Source: Breoghania sp.
Lineage (GTDB): Bacteria; Pseudomonadota; Alphaproteobacteria; Rhizobiales; Stappiaceae
Assembly: GCF_030066895.1 (NCBI RefSeq)
Contig: NZ_JASJAV010000010.1
Coordinates: forward strand, 1 to 64,000
Reading direction: 5' to 3'
DNA length: 64,000 bases
Below, piece after piece: positions 27,227 through 37,962 of the stretch. The position numbers and the translations under genes are program-made. A model generated the notes under the pieces. It ran no database searches. It saw only the letters and a program-made list of their open reading frames with translations, and was not told the DNA's origin. The stretch's first letter is position 1, and the number at the start of each line of letters is the position of its first letter.

Positions 27227-28208
27227 ATGCATCTTGATCCGTTACTCGGCACCGTTGCCGAAATCGTCGAGGCCGTGCGTCTGCGTGAGGTCTCCGCTCT
27301 CGATATGGCCAAGCTCGCGATCGCCGCCGCCGAGGCCGTCAATCCGCACGTCAATGCCTTTACCGACATCACCGCCGAGCGCGCGTTGAAGGAAGCCGAC
27401 GCGCTCGATGCCCGCATCGCGTCGGGTGATCCGCTGCCGCCGCTTGCCGGTCTGCCCTATGCGGCCAAGAACCTCTACGACATCGAGGGGCTGACGACGC
27501 GTGCGGGCTCCAGGATCAATCGTGACAACCCGCCTGCCGCAGCCGATGCCGCGCTCGTTGCGTGCATGAAGGGGGCGGGCGCGCTGCTCATCGGCGCGTT
27601 CAACATGGACGAATACGCCTACGGCTTCACCGGAACCAACGAGCATGACGGCGACGTGCGGAACCCGCACGACACGAACCGCATGGCGGGCGGATCCTCG
27701 GCGGGCGCAGGGGTTGCCATCGCGGCCGGTGTGGTGCCCGTGGTGCTCGGTTCCGACACGAACGGCTCCATCCGCGTGCCGTTCGCCTTTTGTGGCACCT
27801 TCGGATTGAAGGCAACTTGACCATGTCGGACCGCTGGCGTGGTCCGCGCGCGGGCTCGCCATGATCCACGATGCCATCGCCGGGCATGATCCCGCCGACC
27901 CGGTTTCCGTTCGCCATCCGCTCATGTCCTGTCAGGCGGCGCTGGAAGAGGGGGCGGAAGGCTTGCGCATCGCGGTCGCGGGCGGATGGTTCCGACAAAA
28001 CGCTAATCCGGATGCGCTCGCCGCTGTCTATCTCGCGGCCCGCACGCTGAACGTGGAGCACGAGGTCGAACTGCCGGAAACCCGCAAGGCGCGTCTTGCG
28101 GCCTACGTCATCACGGCGGTGGAGGGCGGCTCGTTCCATCTCGACCGCCTGCGTGCGCGTGCGGATGATTTCGAGGCGGAAACGCGCGTGGCGATGATGG
28201 AGGAATGA
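27227..28208 (+). pseudogene. AtzE-type amidase, internally deleted and truncated
   Basis: Amidase-signature protein: catalytic Lys in YAAKNLYDIEG, GGSSAGAGVAIAAG and GSDTNGSIRVP hold the Ser-cis-Ser-Lys triad. After CGTFGLKA the frame ends at a TGA and resumes in another frame at LDHVGPLAWSARGLAMIHDA; the family normally has about 15-20 residues between, so a short deletion is present. It stops at EAETRVAMMEE, roughly 130 residues before the usual end of a 460-residue AtzE. Probably non-functional unless the assembly is at fault. Confidence 0.8.
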
Positions 28209-28242
28209 CGGGAGGAGGGGGCTTGCCTGCCCCTCTTTCGCC

Positions 28243-28954
28243 CTATGCCTTTTTCCGTGGGACGTCGAAGGCGGCGTGCTCGCCGGGGGCGAAATCCTTC
28301 GGCTGTTTGCCGTAGGTTTTGAACTTCTCCATCACCTGGGCCATCTCGTCCTCGCCGAGAACGATCATCGGCTTGCCGGTCGCCGCCGCCATCTGACTGA
28401 CTAGGAAATACTGGTGGCAGAGTTCCTCAACCTCACCGGCCAGCCAAAGCGCTTTGGGCAGCGTCGGGCCGAAGGCGATCTGACCGTGATTGGCCAGAAG
28501 ACAGGCCGTACGCCCTTCAAACCCCGCGATCATGTTGTGCGACAGCTCCGCCGTGCCGAAGGTCGCATAGTCCGTGCAGCGCAATGTCGTCCCGCCTGCA
28601 ACCGCGATCATGTAGTGGAAGGGCGCGATCTCCAGGCGCAGGCAGGAGAGCGCCGCCGCATGACTTGAATGCACATGCACGATGGCGCCCGCTTCCGCGC
28701 GCGCGGTAGATATCGAGATGCATGCGCCATTCCGACGAGGGCAGCCAGTCGCCTTCGTAGGCGCCCTGAAGATCCATGGCGACGATGTGGTCGGGGGTGA
28801 GGTCGTCGTAGGGAATACCCGACGGCGTGATCAGCAGACCGTCCCGCGTGCGTGCGGATACGTTGCCCGACGTGCCTGTGTTGAGCCCGGTGGCGTTCAT
28901 GGTCCGGCAGGTATCGATGATGGCTTGGCGAAGATCGGTCTCTGCGGTGCTCAT
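28243..28954 (-). CDS. Class II aldolase (L-fuculose-phosphate aldolase type), one frameshift
   Basis: About 236 residues: TGTSGNVSAR and ITPSGIPYDDL at the phosphate site, HVHSSHA metal histidines, NHGQIAFG with the later His. A one-base frameshift near 28705-28710 separates DIYRAR from AEAGAIVHVHSSH. Cleaves a sugar phosphate to dihydroxyacetone phosphate or glycolaldehyde and an aldehyde; exact substrate open. Confidence 0.88.
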
Positions 28955-29029
28955 GGATCTAGATTAGGGGAGAGCGTGACGGGGCGCAAGAGACCTCTCC
29001 GGGAGACGCGGGCGGCATTGCGTCTCCCC

Positions 29030-29944
29030 TTACTCCGGTAGCGGAATGAACTCGTCTTCGTCGCCCGGCACGATATCGAATTTCCGTGACTTCCATTTCG
29101 CCTCGGCCTGCTCGATGCGGTCCTTGGAGGAGGAGACGAAGTTCCACCAGATGTGGCTATGATCGCCCATCGGTTCTCCGCCGAGCAACTGGAAGCGCGC
29201 CGGCGTCATGGCATTGACCCGCACATTGTCGCCGCGGCGGAAGACGAGAAGCTGACCGGAGCCGAACATATCGCCTGAAATCTCGATCTGCCCGGACAGC
29301 GTATAGATCGCGCGTGCGTCATAGCCCGCATCGATCGGCAGTTGCGCGCCCGGTTCCAGCGCCACATCCGCATAGACCATGTCGGTGAAGGTCGGCACCG
29401 GTGATTTCTCGCCGAAAAGCTCGCCAATGATGACGCGCACCTGCGTGTCCCCGTTGGAGAGATAGGGAAGGTCCGCCTTCTCTAGATGGGTGAAGGCGGG
29501 CGAAACCTCTTCCTTGTCCTTCGTCAGCGCCACCCAAGTCTGGACGCCGAAGAGATTGCCGTCGCTTTCCCGCATCTCCGGGCTCGTGCGTTCCGAATGA
29601 ACGATACCGCGCCCCGCCGTCATCCAGTTGACGTCGCCCGACCGGATCGCCTGCGCCGAACCCGAGCTGTAGCGATGGAAGATCTCTCCCTTGTAGAGAT
29701 AGGTGACCGTGGCGAGCCCGATATGGGGATGCGGGCGCACGTCTAACCCCTGTCCCGAAATGAACTCCGCCGGCCCCATCTGGTCAAGAAACACGAAAGG
29801 CCCGACTATCCGCCGCTTGGCCGAGGGAAGGGAGCGGCGCACCTCGAACCCGCCGATATCGCTGGAGCGCGGAACGACGATGGTTTCCACCGTATCGCAT
29901 GACGGCCGATCACCGGGCTGAGGGTCTGCGGACCGACTGGACAT
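29030..29944 (-). CDS. Pirin family protein
   Basis: 304 residues from the ATG behind AAGGAGAG. The bicupin N-terminal domain has the metal site RPHPHIGLATVTYLYKGE and a later HSERTSPE. Intact. Pirins are Fe-binding cupins, some with quercetinase activity; role here unknown. Confidence 0.92.
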   Translation of the reverse strand: MSSRSADPQPGDRPSCDTVETIVVPRSSDIGGFEVRRSLPSAKRRIVGPFVFLDQMGPAEFISGQGLDVRPHPHIGLATVTYLYKGEIFHRYSSGSAQAIRSGDVNWMTAGRGIVHSERTSPEMRESDGNLFGVQTWVALTKDKEEVSPAFTHLEKADLPYLSNGDTQVRVIIGELFGEKSPVPTFTDMVYADVALEPGAQLPIDAGYDARAIYTLSGQIEISGDMFGSGQLLVFRRGDNVRVNAMTPARFQLLGGEPMGDHSHIWWNFVSSSKDRIEQAEAKWKSRKFDIVPGDEDEFIPLPE

Positions 29945-30110
29945 GGGGCTCTCCTTGACTGGCCGCGCGTGCATCATCGCATGCAAGCATACATGCGGCT
30001 TGTACGACCAGTGTGGCGGAGGCGCGGCATGCTAAAAAGTGATAACACCGTCAACCATTTTAACGGCCGTAACAGAGTTGTCATCCGGTGCCGGATCCGA
30101 CTATTCCGCC

Positions 30111-31082
30111 TTAACTCTTCTTCTTGAAGCGCTCTTTCAGTTCCGCGCACTTGTCGGTGCGCTCCGCTTTTGGCGTGAACCAAATGTAGTCATAGATGCC
30201 GAGAGCCGGCAGATAGTCTGCAGGATCGGTTTCGCCCGCCTCAATTTCGACCATCGCCACGATGCGCATGGAGGCGTCCGGTGCGCGTTCACGCAGGTAC
30301 CAGGGAACGGCCATGTATGCCCGCACACGTCCCCGCCCGGCGATCAGCACCGCACCATCCGTACCCGCATTGGCGATGAGCGCGTCGGCAAGCGATGCGT
30401 CGCGGGCGCGCTGCACCGGCACCATGGCCGTGACGGCGGGTTCCGGCAGCAGGTTGCAGTGTCCGTCGCGCAGTTCCTGCTTCAGCGTTTCGAGCGCCGT
30501 TTCCGGGAGCGGCTTCTCGATCTCCCAGCGTTTCACCGTGTCCTTGCCGAAGGCGTCAACCCCCTCCTTGCGGAAACGCTTCAGGGCCGTTTTCGACACG
30601 TCTCCGGCCACCATCGGCAGCTTTGCGGCGAGAGCGGCATCGGCAATCGGACGGTACATCGACCAGTCGGGCCAGCCGCTCTTGTCCCAGTCGAGCGTCG
30701 TGCCCATCTCTGAGCCGTCAGCGGGATCTGTGGCCAGATAGGAGGAGAGTGCCTCCGCCTTGTCGATCGGGATTATCTCGAAAGCGACGGCGGGCTTGCG
30801 ACCGGCGTCAGTGAGCACGGACACGATCCACGCCTGCCGAAGATGATGATCGGGATTGTCATGCGTCTCTCCCGCCAGAACGAAGCGGGCGGTCACGATA
30901 TCCTTGGCGAGCTCCTCCGGTGCCACGAATGCCTTTTGCTTCACCGACCAGATCTTGCCGATAAGCGGATTGTCGCGATTGAGCGGCGCCTGCCAGTCCT
31001 TCGGCAGGTTGGGAAGCGCGGCAAGGGCAGGGGCGACCAGCATGGCACAGACGGCGGTGGCGGCCAGGTGGAGGAGGATCAT
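30111..31082 (-). CDS. ChaN-like haem-binding lipoprotein family protein
   Basis: 323 residues, with an N-terminal signal (LHLAATAVCAMLVAPALAAL) and VLAGETHDNPDHH, AVAFEIIPIDKAEAL and GRGRVRAYMAVPWYLRE, all marks of the ChaN/DUF399 family, proposed to bind haem or iron at the cell surface. Intact. The signal has one Cys but no clean lipobox, so it may be secreted instead of lipidated. Confidence 0.85.
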   Translation of the reverse strand: MILLHLAATAVCAMLVAPALAALPNLPKDWQAPLNRDNPLIGKIWSVKQKAFVAPEELAKDIVTARFVLAGETHDNPDHHLRQAWIVSVLTDAGRKPAVAFEIIPIDKAEALSSYLATDPADGSEMGTTLDWDKSGWPDWSMYRPIADAALAAKLPMVAGDVSKTALKRFRKEGVDAFGKDTVKRWEIEKPLPETALETLKQELRDGHCNLLPEPAVTAMVPVQRARDASLADALIANAGTDGAVLIAGRGRVRAYMAVPWYLRERAPDASMRIVAMVEIEAGETDPADYLPALGIYDYIWFTPKAERTDKCAELKERFKKKS

Positions 31083-31275
31083 GAGCGTATCTCCGATAGG
31101 GGGCAAGCAGAGATAAGGGCTGAACGGAAGGCTGTCCATAGGGCAGGCGAGAGCCGGGATTCTCATCGTCCAGAAGGGGCGGGGCGTGTCGAGAATCGGC
31201 TAACGCAAAATATTTGTGTTTAGTGGAGCGGAGGAGTATGCCGCTGGCACATCACTCGCAAGGATTGCATTTCCC

Positions 31276-32484
31276 ATGTCTCGTTTGTCTGTATGCGACG
31301 ACGCGCCCTCGGCGCGGCACGGCGCGTTTGCGTTTTATGCCGTCACTCTGGCGACCTACATGGCGACTTCCGCCGCCCCCACACCGCTTTACCGTCTCTA
31401 CCAGCGCATGTGGGCCATCAGTCCCGTGCTGATCACCGTCATCTTTGCGGCCTATGCCCTGTCTCTGCTGGTTGCGTTGCTAGTCGCGGGATCCCTGTCC
31501 GACCATATCGGCCGACGCCCTGTCATCTTCATTGCCCTGCTGGTGCAGGCCGTTTCCATGGCGATCTTTCTCGTCACCGATGGTGGCGCGTCCCTGATCG
31601 CGGCGCGAACCATGCAGGGCATCGTGACGACGTAGCTGGGCGCAGCCATTGTCGATGTCGACAGCTGCAACGGTCCCGGCTTCAACAACCTGGCGCCGCT
31701 GAGCGGCATGGGCGTCGGCGCGATCCTGTCCAGTCTGCTGGTCACCTTCGCCCCCGCTCCGACCCATCTCGTCTACGCGTTCCTGCTCGTCCTCACCCTG
31801 GTTGAGGTCGGTGTGATCTGGCTCATGCAGGAAACCGTGTCGCGCCGTCTCGGTGTGCTTGCCTCGCTTGATCCGCGGGTGACCATTTCCCTCTCCGCCC
31901 GGCGCATGTTCTGCTTTCTGATCCCGTTCGCTGTGGCGCTCTGGATGCTCGACGGTTTCTTTCTGTCGCTCGTTCCCTCAGTTGTCGCACGCGCCACGGG
32001 AAGTCAGTAGCCGCTGGTCAGCGGTTTCGTCGTGGGCGTGCTGATGCTGTCGGGGACCGTCGCGATCCTTGTCCTTCGGCTGACGCTGCCGGCGCGCGTG
32101 ATATTGCTGTGCACCGTGCTCATGCCGCTCGGGATCGTCGCGCTGATCGTCGGGATCGCCGATAGCGGACTGGCAGTGCTGTCGATCGGTTTGGTCGTGG
32201 CCGGGTTCGGCGTGGGGGCCGGTTTTTGCGGTGCGATGTGCACCCTGTTGCCCTGTGCCGGAGCGCACGAGCGGGCCGAACTGCTCGCCGTCTTCTTCAT
32301 CGTCGCCTATCTGGCGATGAGCCTTCCGGCAATCGGCGCGGGCTATCTGTCCGATCTCATCGGCCTGTCCGCAACCGCGGAGGTTTTCGGCTCGGTGGTG
32401 ATCCTGCTGACAGTGTTCGGCTATTTCCTGCTGCGGACCAACGACGTGTTCTCTGAAGAGACACTTACGACGCCCGGAGAATGA
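31276..32484 (+). CDS. MFS transporter, two in-frame stops
   Basis: About 400 residues, 12 membrane segments. The loop 2-3 motif GSLSDHIGRRPVIF is diagnostic for major facilitator proteins. TAG codons at 31633-31635 and 32008-32010 interrupt the frame, which otherwise continues perfectly. Its 3' end overlaps the convergent TetR gene by 64 bases. It may export a drug or metabolite under control of that regulator. Confidence 0.85.
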
Positions 32485-33031
32485 TCGAACAGCCGCGCGA
32501 CGAGGTCGCGCCAGCGCGCCTCCCGCAGCGGCTGGTCGAACAGGATGCGATAGACGATCGGTGACAGGATGTGACCGACGATTTCCTCGATTGCGGGGAA
32601 GACTTCGCCGCGCGCCTCGGCGCGCTCGGCCAGAATGCGCAACTGCTTGCGGGAATGGTCCGTGCAGATGCTCGCCTTGCTGGTGTCCGGTTGTGCGGCC
32701 AGAACGTCGCGGATCATGGCCTGTCCCGGCCCCGAGGCCATTTCCTCGGCGAATTGTTCCGTCCACGCCTCGAGATCGGTCCGCGCTGTGCCTGTGTCGA
32801 GCGGCTCATCATCCACATCGAAGCGGCGAATGGCGACATCGGCCAGCAGTTCGGGTAACGTGCCCCAACGACGATAGATCGTGGAGGGGGTGACGCCGGC
32901 CTTTTCGGCAATCAGCGGGATCGTCAGACCGTCGCGCCCGATATCGCGGAGCAGTTCCTCGATAGCCGCATACACGCTGCCTGAACCCGCGCGCTTCGTC
33001 CGCCCGGGCTTGTCTGAATTCGTGTGGCCAT
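32421..33031 (-). CDS. TetR family regulator
   Basis: About 200 residues. HTH region: AIEELLRDIGRDGLTIPLIAEKAGVTPSTIYRRWGTLPELLADV. The ATG at 33031 (MATR) needs a one-base shift to join NSDKPGRTKRAGSGSV; in the open frame no good start is seen before 33266. The C-terminal domain resembles TetR_C family members. Convergent to the MFS gene it may regulate. Confidence 0.82.
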
Positions 33032-33234
33032 GCCATAGCCTCAGGGGGCTTTCCGCAATCGAGAAGATGATGCCCCGGACTATAAGCAATGGCTTCGTTT
33101 TCGCAAATTCTTTGCGTTTAAGAGCCCGCCTTCCGCAAGATCGAGCGCGAAGGCCATCGAAAATGAAGTCGGGTACCGGCAGAGATCCCGGTGCACGGCG
33201 GAAAACGGTGCACCGGGAGTACATCTGATCGCCT

Positions 33235-34734
33235 CTATCCCATCGTCGGGATGGAGAACTCCGCACCTTCCTTGGTGCCGGACGACCAGCGCGAGGTGAC
33301 CGTCTTGGTGTGGGTGTAGAACTTGAAAGCGTCGGGGCCGTGCTGGTTCAGGTCGCCGAAGCCGGAGCGTTTCCAGCCGCCGAAGGTGTGATAGGCCAGC
33401 GGTACCGGGATCGGCACGTTGACGCCGATCATGCCGATATTGATGCGGCTGCAGAAGTCGCGCGCCGTATCGCCGTCGCGGGTGAAGATGGCGACGCCGT
33501 TGCCGTATTCGTGGCTCATCGGCAGATCTAGGGCTTCCTCGTAAGTCTTGGCGCGCACCACGGAGAGGACGGGACCGAAGATCTCGGTCTTGTAGATGTC
33601 CATGTCCTTGGTGACGTTATCGAACAGGCAGCCACCGATGAAGTTGCCGTTCTCATAGCCCTGAAGCTTGAAGTTGCGCCCGTCCACGGCGAGCGTTGCG
33701 CCTTCTTCCACGCCGCGATCTACCAGACCCTTGACCCGTGCATAGGCTTTCCTTGGTCACCAGCGGGCCGAAATCAACGTCGTTATCGGCCGTGTAAGGA
33801 CCGATCTTGAGGTTCTCCACGCGCGGGATGAGCTTTTCCATAAGGAGATTGGCGGCAGCTTCGCCGATGGGAACCGCAACCGAGACCGCCATGCAGCGCT
33901 CGCCCGCAGCGCCATAGCCCGCGCCGACGAGCGCGTCGACCGCCTGATCCATGTCGGCATCAGGCATGATCAGCATGTGGTTCTTGGCGCCGCCGAAGCA
34001 CTGCACCCGCTTGCCCGCCGCACAGCCGCGCGAATAGACGTATTGAGCGATCGGCGTGGAGCCGACGAACCCGACTGCCTGGATGATGTCGTCATCCAGA
34101 ATGGCATCGACCGCTTCCTTGTCGCCGTTCACGACGTTCAGAACGCCTGCGGGAAGTCCGGCTTCCAGCATCAGCTCCGCCAGCATCATCGGAACGGAGG
34201 GATCGCGCTCCGACGGCTTCAGGATGAAGGCGTTGCCCGCCGCGATCGCCGGGCAAAACTCCCACATCGGGATCATCGCCGGGAAGTTGAACGGGGTGAT
34301 ACCCGCCGCCACACCCACCGGCTGACGCATGGAATACATGTTGATGCCGGGGCCTGCGTCTTCGGAGAACTCGCCCTTCATCATGTGCGGCGCGCCGATG
34401 CAGAATTCGGCCACTTCCAGCCCGCGAATGACGTCGCCCTTCGCGTTCGGCAACGTCTTGCCGTGCTCGCGCGAAAGGGCCTCGGCGAGTTTGTTCATGT
34501 CGCGGTGAAGCAGATCGACGAACTTCATCAGAACGCGTGCGCGGCGCTGCGGATTGGTAGCTGCCCAGCCGACCTGCGCGGTGGCGGCATTCTCCACCGC
34601 GGCGCGAATTTCCGCCGGGCTCGCCAGCGCGACCTTGGCCTGAACTTCGCCTGTTGCTGGGTTGAAGACGTCGGAGGTGCGCCCCGATGTGCCGGCGACA
34701 TGCTTGCCGCCGATGAAATGACCGATTCCTGCAT
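33235..34734 (-). CDS. mmsA: Methylmalonate-semialdehyde dehydrogenase, two frameshifts
   Basis: About 499 residues. Repaired start MQEIGHFIGGKHVAGTSGR, then FNPATGEVQAKVALAS; NAD part TPFNFPAMIPMW; catalytic Cys in GAAGERCMAVSVAV; C-terminal GWKRSGFGDLNQHG. It oxidises methylmalonate semialdehyde to propionyl-CoA in valine and inositol catabolism. Frameshifts: a missing A near 34722-34724 and an indel near 33745-33750. Divergent from the LysR gene at 35119. Confidence 0.93.
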
Positions 34735-34926
34735 GGTGAAAGAGCCTCCCGAACTAGTGTCTTTGCCCGTTTCTCCGACGGTTTTTGCCGATCCGCCGAT
34801 CCTCCAGCAGTTTGCATCAAGCCGCGGGAAACGCAACGCTCGACCGAGCGGAGCCGTTGTGCAAGAATGAAGTTCGATATTGGCAATCGGCGATGTTGCG
34901 CTGCATAGATTTGAGGAGCAGGGGAC

Positions 34927-35073
34927 GTGCGTGGGGCCCATCCTTCGAGACGGCAATGACGCACCTCCTCAGGGTGGCGTTATCAGGTGGCTATCTTTGG
35001 AGGGACTAGCACCAAACACAACTTCACCCTGAGGAGGTGCGTCATTGCCGTCTCGAAGGATGGGCCCCCGCAC
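34927..35073. repeat. Long inverted repeat, 50-base arms
   Basis: Left arm 34927-34976 and right arm 35025-35073 are reverse complements with a single one-base difference (core CCTTCGAGACGGCAATGACG). The 48-base spacer is AT-richer. It sits between divergent mmsA and LysR genes. It resembles short palindromic repeats common in Rhizobiales genomes; no transposase is present. Confidence 0.85.
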
Positions 35074-35118
35074 CAGTCAATCCCCGCCGTATCCAAAGCC
35101 CTACACTCTTTCGGAGAG

Positions 35119-36007
35119 ATGGATCAAATGAACTGGGACGACGTCCGCATCTTCCTTGCTATCGCGCGTGCGGGGCAATTGCTAGCCGCCGGGCCAGGCT
35201 GGGGCTCAACCACGCCACCGTCGCCCGCTGGGTTACCGCCCTTGAAAAAGCGCTGAAGATAAAGCTCCTCGACCGGAGGATCAACGGCTGCATGCTCACA
35301 CCCGCGGGCGAACGATTCCTGGCATCCGCTGAGGCGATGTAGGCGGAAATTCTGGCCGTCGGTGCGGTGAGCGATGAAGACGTCGCGGTTGCCGGAACGC
35401 TGCGCATCGGTACTCCCGACGGGTTCGGCGTTGCGTTCCTTGCTCCGAGGTTAGGGGAATTGACCGCCCGCTATCCCGAACTCACCGTCCAACTGATGTC
35501 TGCACCCCGCTCCGTCTCATTGTCGCGGCGCGAAGCGGATCTTGCCATTACCGTGGAGCGACCCGAGCACGGCCCCGACTGGTGGTGCGCAAGCTGGTCG
35601 ACTACACGCTCGCGCTCTTCGCCCATGCCCGCTACCTGGAGCAGAATGGGGTGCCGCAGAGCCCTGCCGATCTCAGGCATCACCAGTTCGTCGGATATGT
35701 GGAGGGTCTGGTTTTCTCCCCCGCGCTTGCCTATGCGGGGGAGGTCGTCAAGGACTGGCAGGCGCGTTTCGAGATCGCCTCGGCTCTCGGTCAAGTTGAG
35801 GCCGTGCGCGCCGGGGCCGGGATCGGCATCCTGCACAGCTTCATCGCGCACCGCGATCCCGATCTTGTCCCGGTTCTGCCGGAAAAGCGCATACACCGCG
35901 CCTATTGGCTCGCCTATCACGAAACCTTGCGCGACCAGCGCTCTGTCCGCGTGGTCGCCGATTTCGTCAAGGATCTGGTGGAGCGGGAAAAGGATATTTT
36001 CGCCTGA
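35119..36007 (+). CDS. LysR family regulator, one stop and two frameshifts
   Basis: About 297 residues: N-terminal HTH (MNWDDVRIFLAIARAGQLLAA then LNHATVARWVTALEKAL), effector domain from GTLRIGTPDGFGVAFLAPRL to AGAGIGILHSFIAHRDPDLV. Frameshifts near 35185 and 35578 and a TAG at 35340-35342 (probably GAG). The ATG at 35128 is the alternative start. Likely regulator of the divergent mmsA. Confidence 0.88.
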
Positions 36008-36111
36008 GCGGAGAGGAGATGCTCGCGGCCTTGTGACGTCCGTCCGGGCCTTTTCTGCTTGATGAACGAAGGCCGGGATCTATATCGGCAGGCGATACAA
36101 AACGACAAAAA

Positions 36112-36442
36112 TAGGATGTTCCATAACGACGGTCACGGCCACTGCAGATGTGCCGACGCAAAGCGCTAGCTGATACCTGCAACAGCTTTGCAAGCACTGG
36201 AGCCACAAGCTCGACGTCGAATTTTCGCAGGAGGAGGGCAGGGTGGTTTCCCCCCCAATGGGCGCAGCGGCAACTGGCCGGGCGAAGGGCGCCTGACCTT
36301 GCATGCGGAGGCAGATCATCTGCGCTGCGATCTTGATGCCAGTACGAGCGAGCAGCTTGAAGTCCTGAAAGGCGTCGTTGAACGCCACCTCGATCGCTTC
36401 TCCTTTCGCGAAGCCCCGCTCGCCTTTGATTGGCGAGACTGA
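36112..36442 (+). CDS. DUF2218 family protein, broken
   Basis: About 105 residues. YLQQLCKHWSHKLDVEF, LTLHAEADHLRCDLDASTSEQL and HLDRFSFREAPLAFDW are DUF2218 landmarks. Lesions: a TGA at 36171-36173 where the family has Arg (CGA), and a frameshift in the C7 run near 36251-36257. The true start is unclear. The family is found near siderophore and iron genes; function unknown. Confidence 0.75.
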
Positions 36443-36463
36443 ACTGGACGTTTTACGTCAGGG

Positions 36464-36507
36464 CCCGGGGCTCAAGGCCCCGGGTGAGGCGGGATGCAAC
36501 GTCCCGC
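36464..36507. terminator. Two adjacent hairpins between convergent genes
   Basis: CCCGGGGC-N5-GCCCCGGG at 36464-36484, then GCGGGA-N7-TCCCGC at 36489-36507. No T run follows, so it is a weak or Rho-assisted terminator for the DUF2218 gene and the convergent gene at 36530. Confidence 0.5.
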
Positions 36508-36529
36508 TGAAACTGTCTCGGATCGAACG

Positions 36530-36883
36530 TTACGACTTCGAACCGCCGAACTGTTCCCAGGCATCCATGGCCTGAGCGGAGTACATCAGCGACGGGCCTC
36601 CGCCCATGTAGATCGCGATGCCCAGCATTTCCTCATATTCCTGCCGGGTCGCGCCAAGCTGCACCAGATTGCGGCTGTGGAAGCCGATGCAGCCGTCGCA
36701 GCGCAGCGCGATGGCGATGCCCATGGCGATGAGTTCCTTGGTCTTCTTGTCGAGAGCGCCGTCCTGTTCGACACCGTCGACCATCTTGCGGAACCCCGCC
36801 ATCGTCTCCGGGATTTCCTTGGTGAGAACCCCGACCTGCTTTGAAATGGCCTTGGTGATTTCGGGGTAGGGGGTGGTGCCCAT
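36530..36883 (-). CDS. Carboxymuconolactone decarboxylase/AhpD-like protein
   Basis: 117 residues, AhpD-like fold with the redox pair and His in RCDGCIGFHSRNLV (CXXC...H). The ATG at 36883 has an AAAGGAG site. Intact. Members are peroxidase-reductase partners or decarboxylases; with a CXXC-H site the thiol-redox role is more likely. Confidence 0.88.
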   Translation of the reverse strand: MGTTPYPEITKAISKQVGVLTKEIPETMAGFRKMVDGVEQDGALDKKTKELIAMGIAIALRCDGCIGFHSRNLVQLGATRQEYEEMLGIAIYMGGGPSLMYSAQAMDAWEQFGGSKS

Positions 36884-37164
36884 AGACTTACTCCTTTCAC
36901 ATAATAACGTTCGAATATGTTTAACTGATAACACTACCTATGCGGGTCCCGTCACCGGGGATCTTGCGATTTGGAAGTCACATTTTGACGCGCACCGGGA
37001 AAAGGCCGCAACGGCACCCGCAAGCCCCGTGAGTGTGAGGCAGACGCGTCCGTGGTGTCGCCGCATCTTTCCCCAATGTCAATTGGGTCTTCACGTTTCT
37101 GCGGTATTCAAAATAAATATCCATTTTATTTCTGATTTTTTTTGGAGCGCGGTAAGGGGGCAAC

Positions 37165-37962
37165 GTGGTTGAGCGAAATTCCACATTCGGCAGGCGAGGT
37201 CTGAACCAGGAAGTTCGCGAATTCGTCCAGCGCGAGAGTTCTTCCGAGGAAAGCCTGCTGCGCACCTTCATCGGCCCGAATGCCGACAAGTTTCTTCAGC
37301 TTCACGAGAAGAAGCAGGTGCGCAAACGCGCATGGCGCTTCAACTGGACCGCATTCTTCTTCACGCTGCCGTGGCTCTTCTATCGGAAGATGTATCTTTA
37401 CGGCATCGTCGTGCTGTTGATCCCTATTCTGATCGCTCTGATTTTTCCCCGTTTGAGCTCGTCTTCAGGATTGGGGCTTGCCGTGGCGATCGGCATGCAG
37501 GGCAGCGGCTTCTATCTCGACGCGGTGCGTCGCCGGATTGGCAAAATCGAGGCTCTCGGACTTCCCGCTGCCGAACGCGACGACCTCTTGCGCGAGCGCC
37601 GTGGTGTCTCCGCTATTGGCGCCAGTTTTGGGGCCCTCATCGTCATCGCTCTCATGAACCTGCCATTCGTGCTCCAAGCCGTGGCCAAGCTGCCTGCCTG
37701 TGATGACCCCGGCGCCGTCCAGATCACTCGAAATGCTCTTCAAAAGAGCTTTCAGGAGGACGGAACAACGGCGAAGTCTCTGGATCTCACGGATTTCAAG
37801 CAACAGAGCGCCGATACGGACAAGGATCGCCGCGTCTGCAGCTTTACCGCGATGGTCGACGGCCGGGCTGTCGGGTATTTCGCTGAACTGACATGGCACA
37901 ATCGCGAAGAGCTGCAATATCAGGTCAAGGTCTTCAAGGATCTGCAGGAACTGAGACGTTGA
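37165..37962 (+). CDS. DUF2628 membrane protein
   Basis: 265 residues from a GTG behind AAGGGGG. FNWTAFFFTLPWLFYRKMYLYG is the DUF2628 hallmark; three or four membrane segments, then a soluble C-terminal domain (LQKSFQEDGTTAKSLDLTDF, CSFTAMVDGRAVGYFAELTW) probably outside the membrane. It overlaps the next gene by four bases (TTGA). A T-rich stretch at 37110-37140 upstream may be promoter. Function unknown. Confidence 0.8.
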   Translation: MVERNSTFGRRGLNQEVREFVQRESSSEESLLRTFIGPNADKFLQLHEKKQVRKRAWRFNWTAFFFTLPWLFYRKMYLYGIVVLLIPILIALIFPRLSSSSGLGLAVAIGMQGSGFYLDAVRRRIGKIEALGLPAAERDDLLRERRGVSAIGASFGALIVIALMNLPFVLQAVAKLPACDDPGAVQITRNALQKSFQEDGTTAKSLDLTDFKQQSADTDKDRRVCSFTAMVDGRAVGYFAELTWHNREELQYQVKVFKDLQELRR

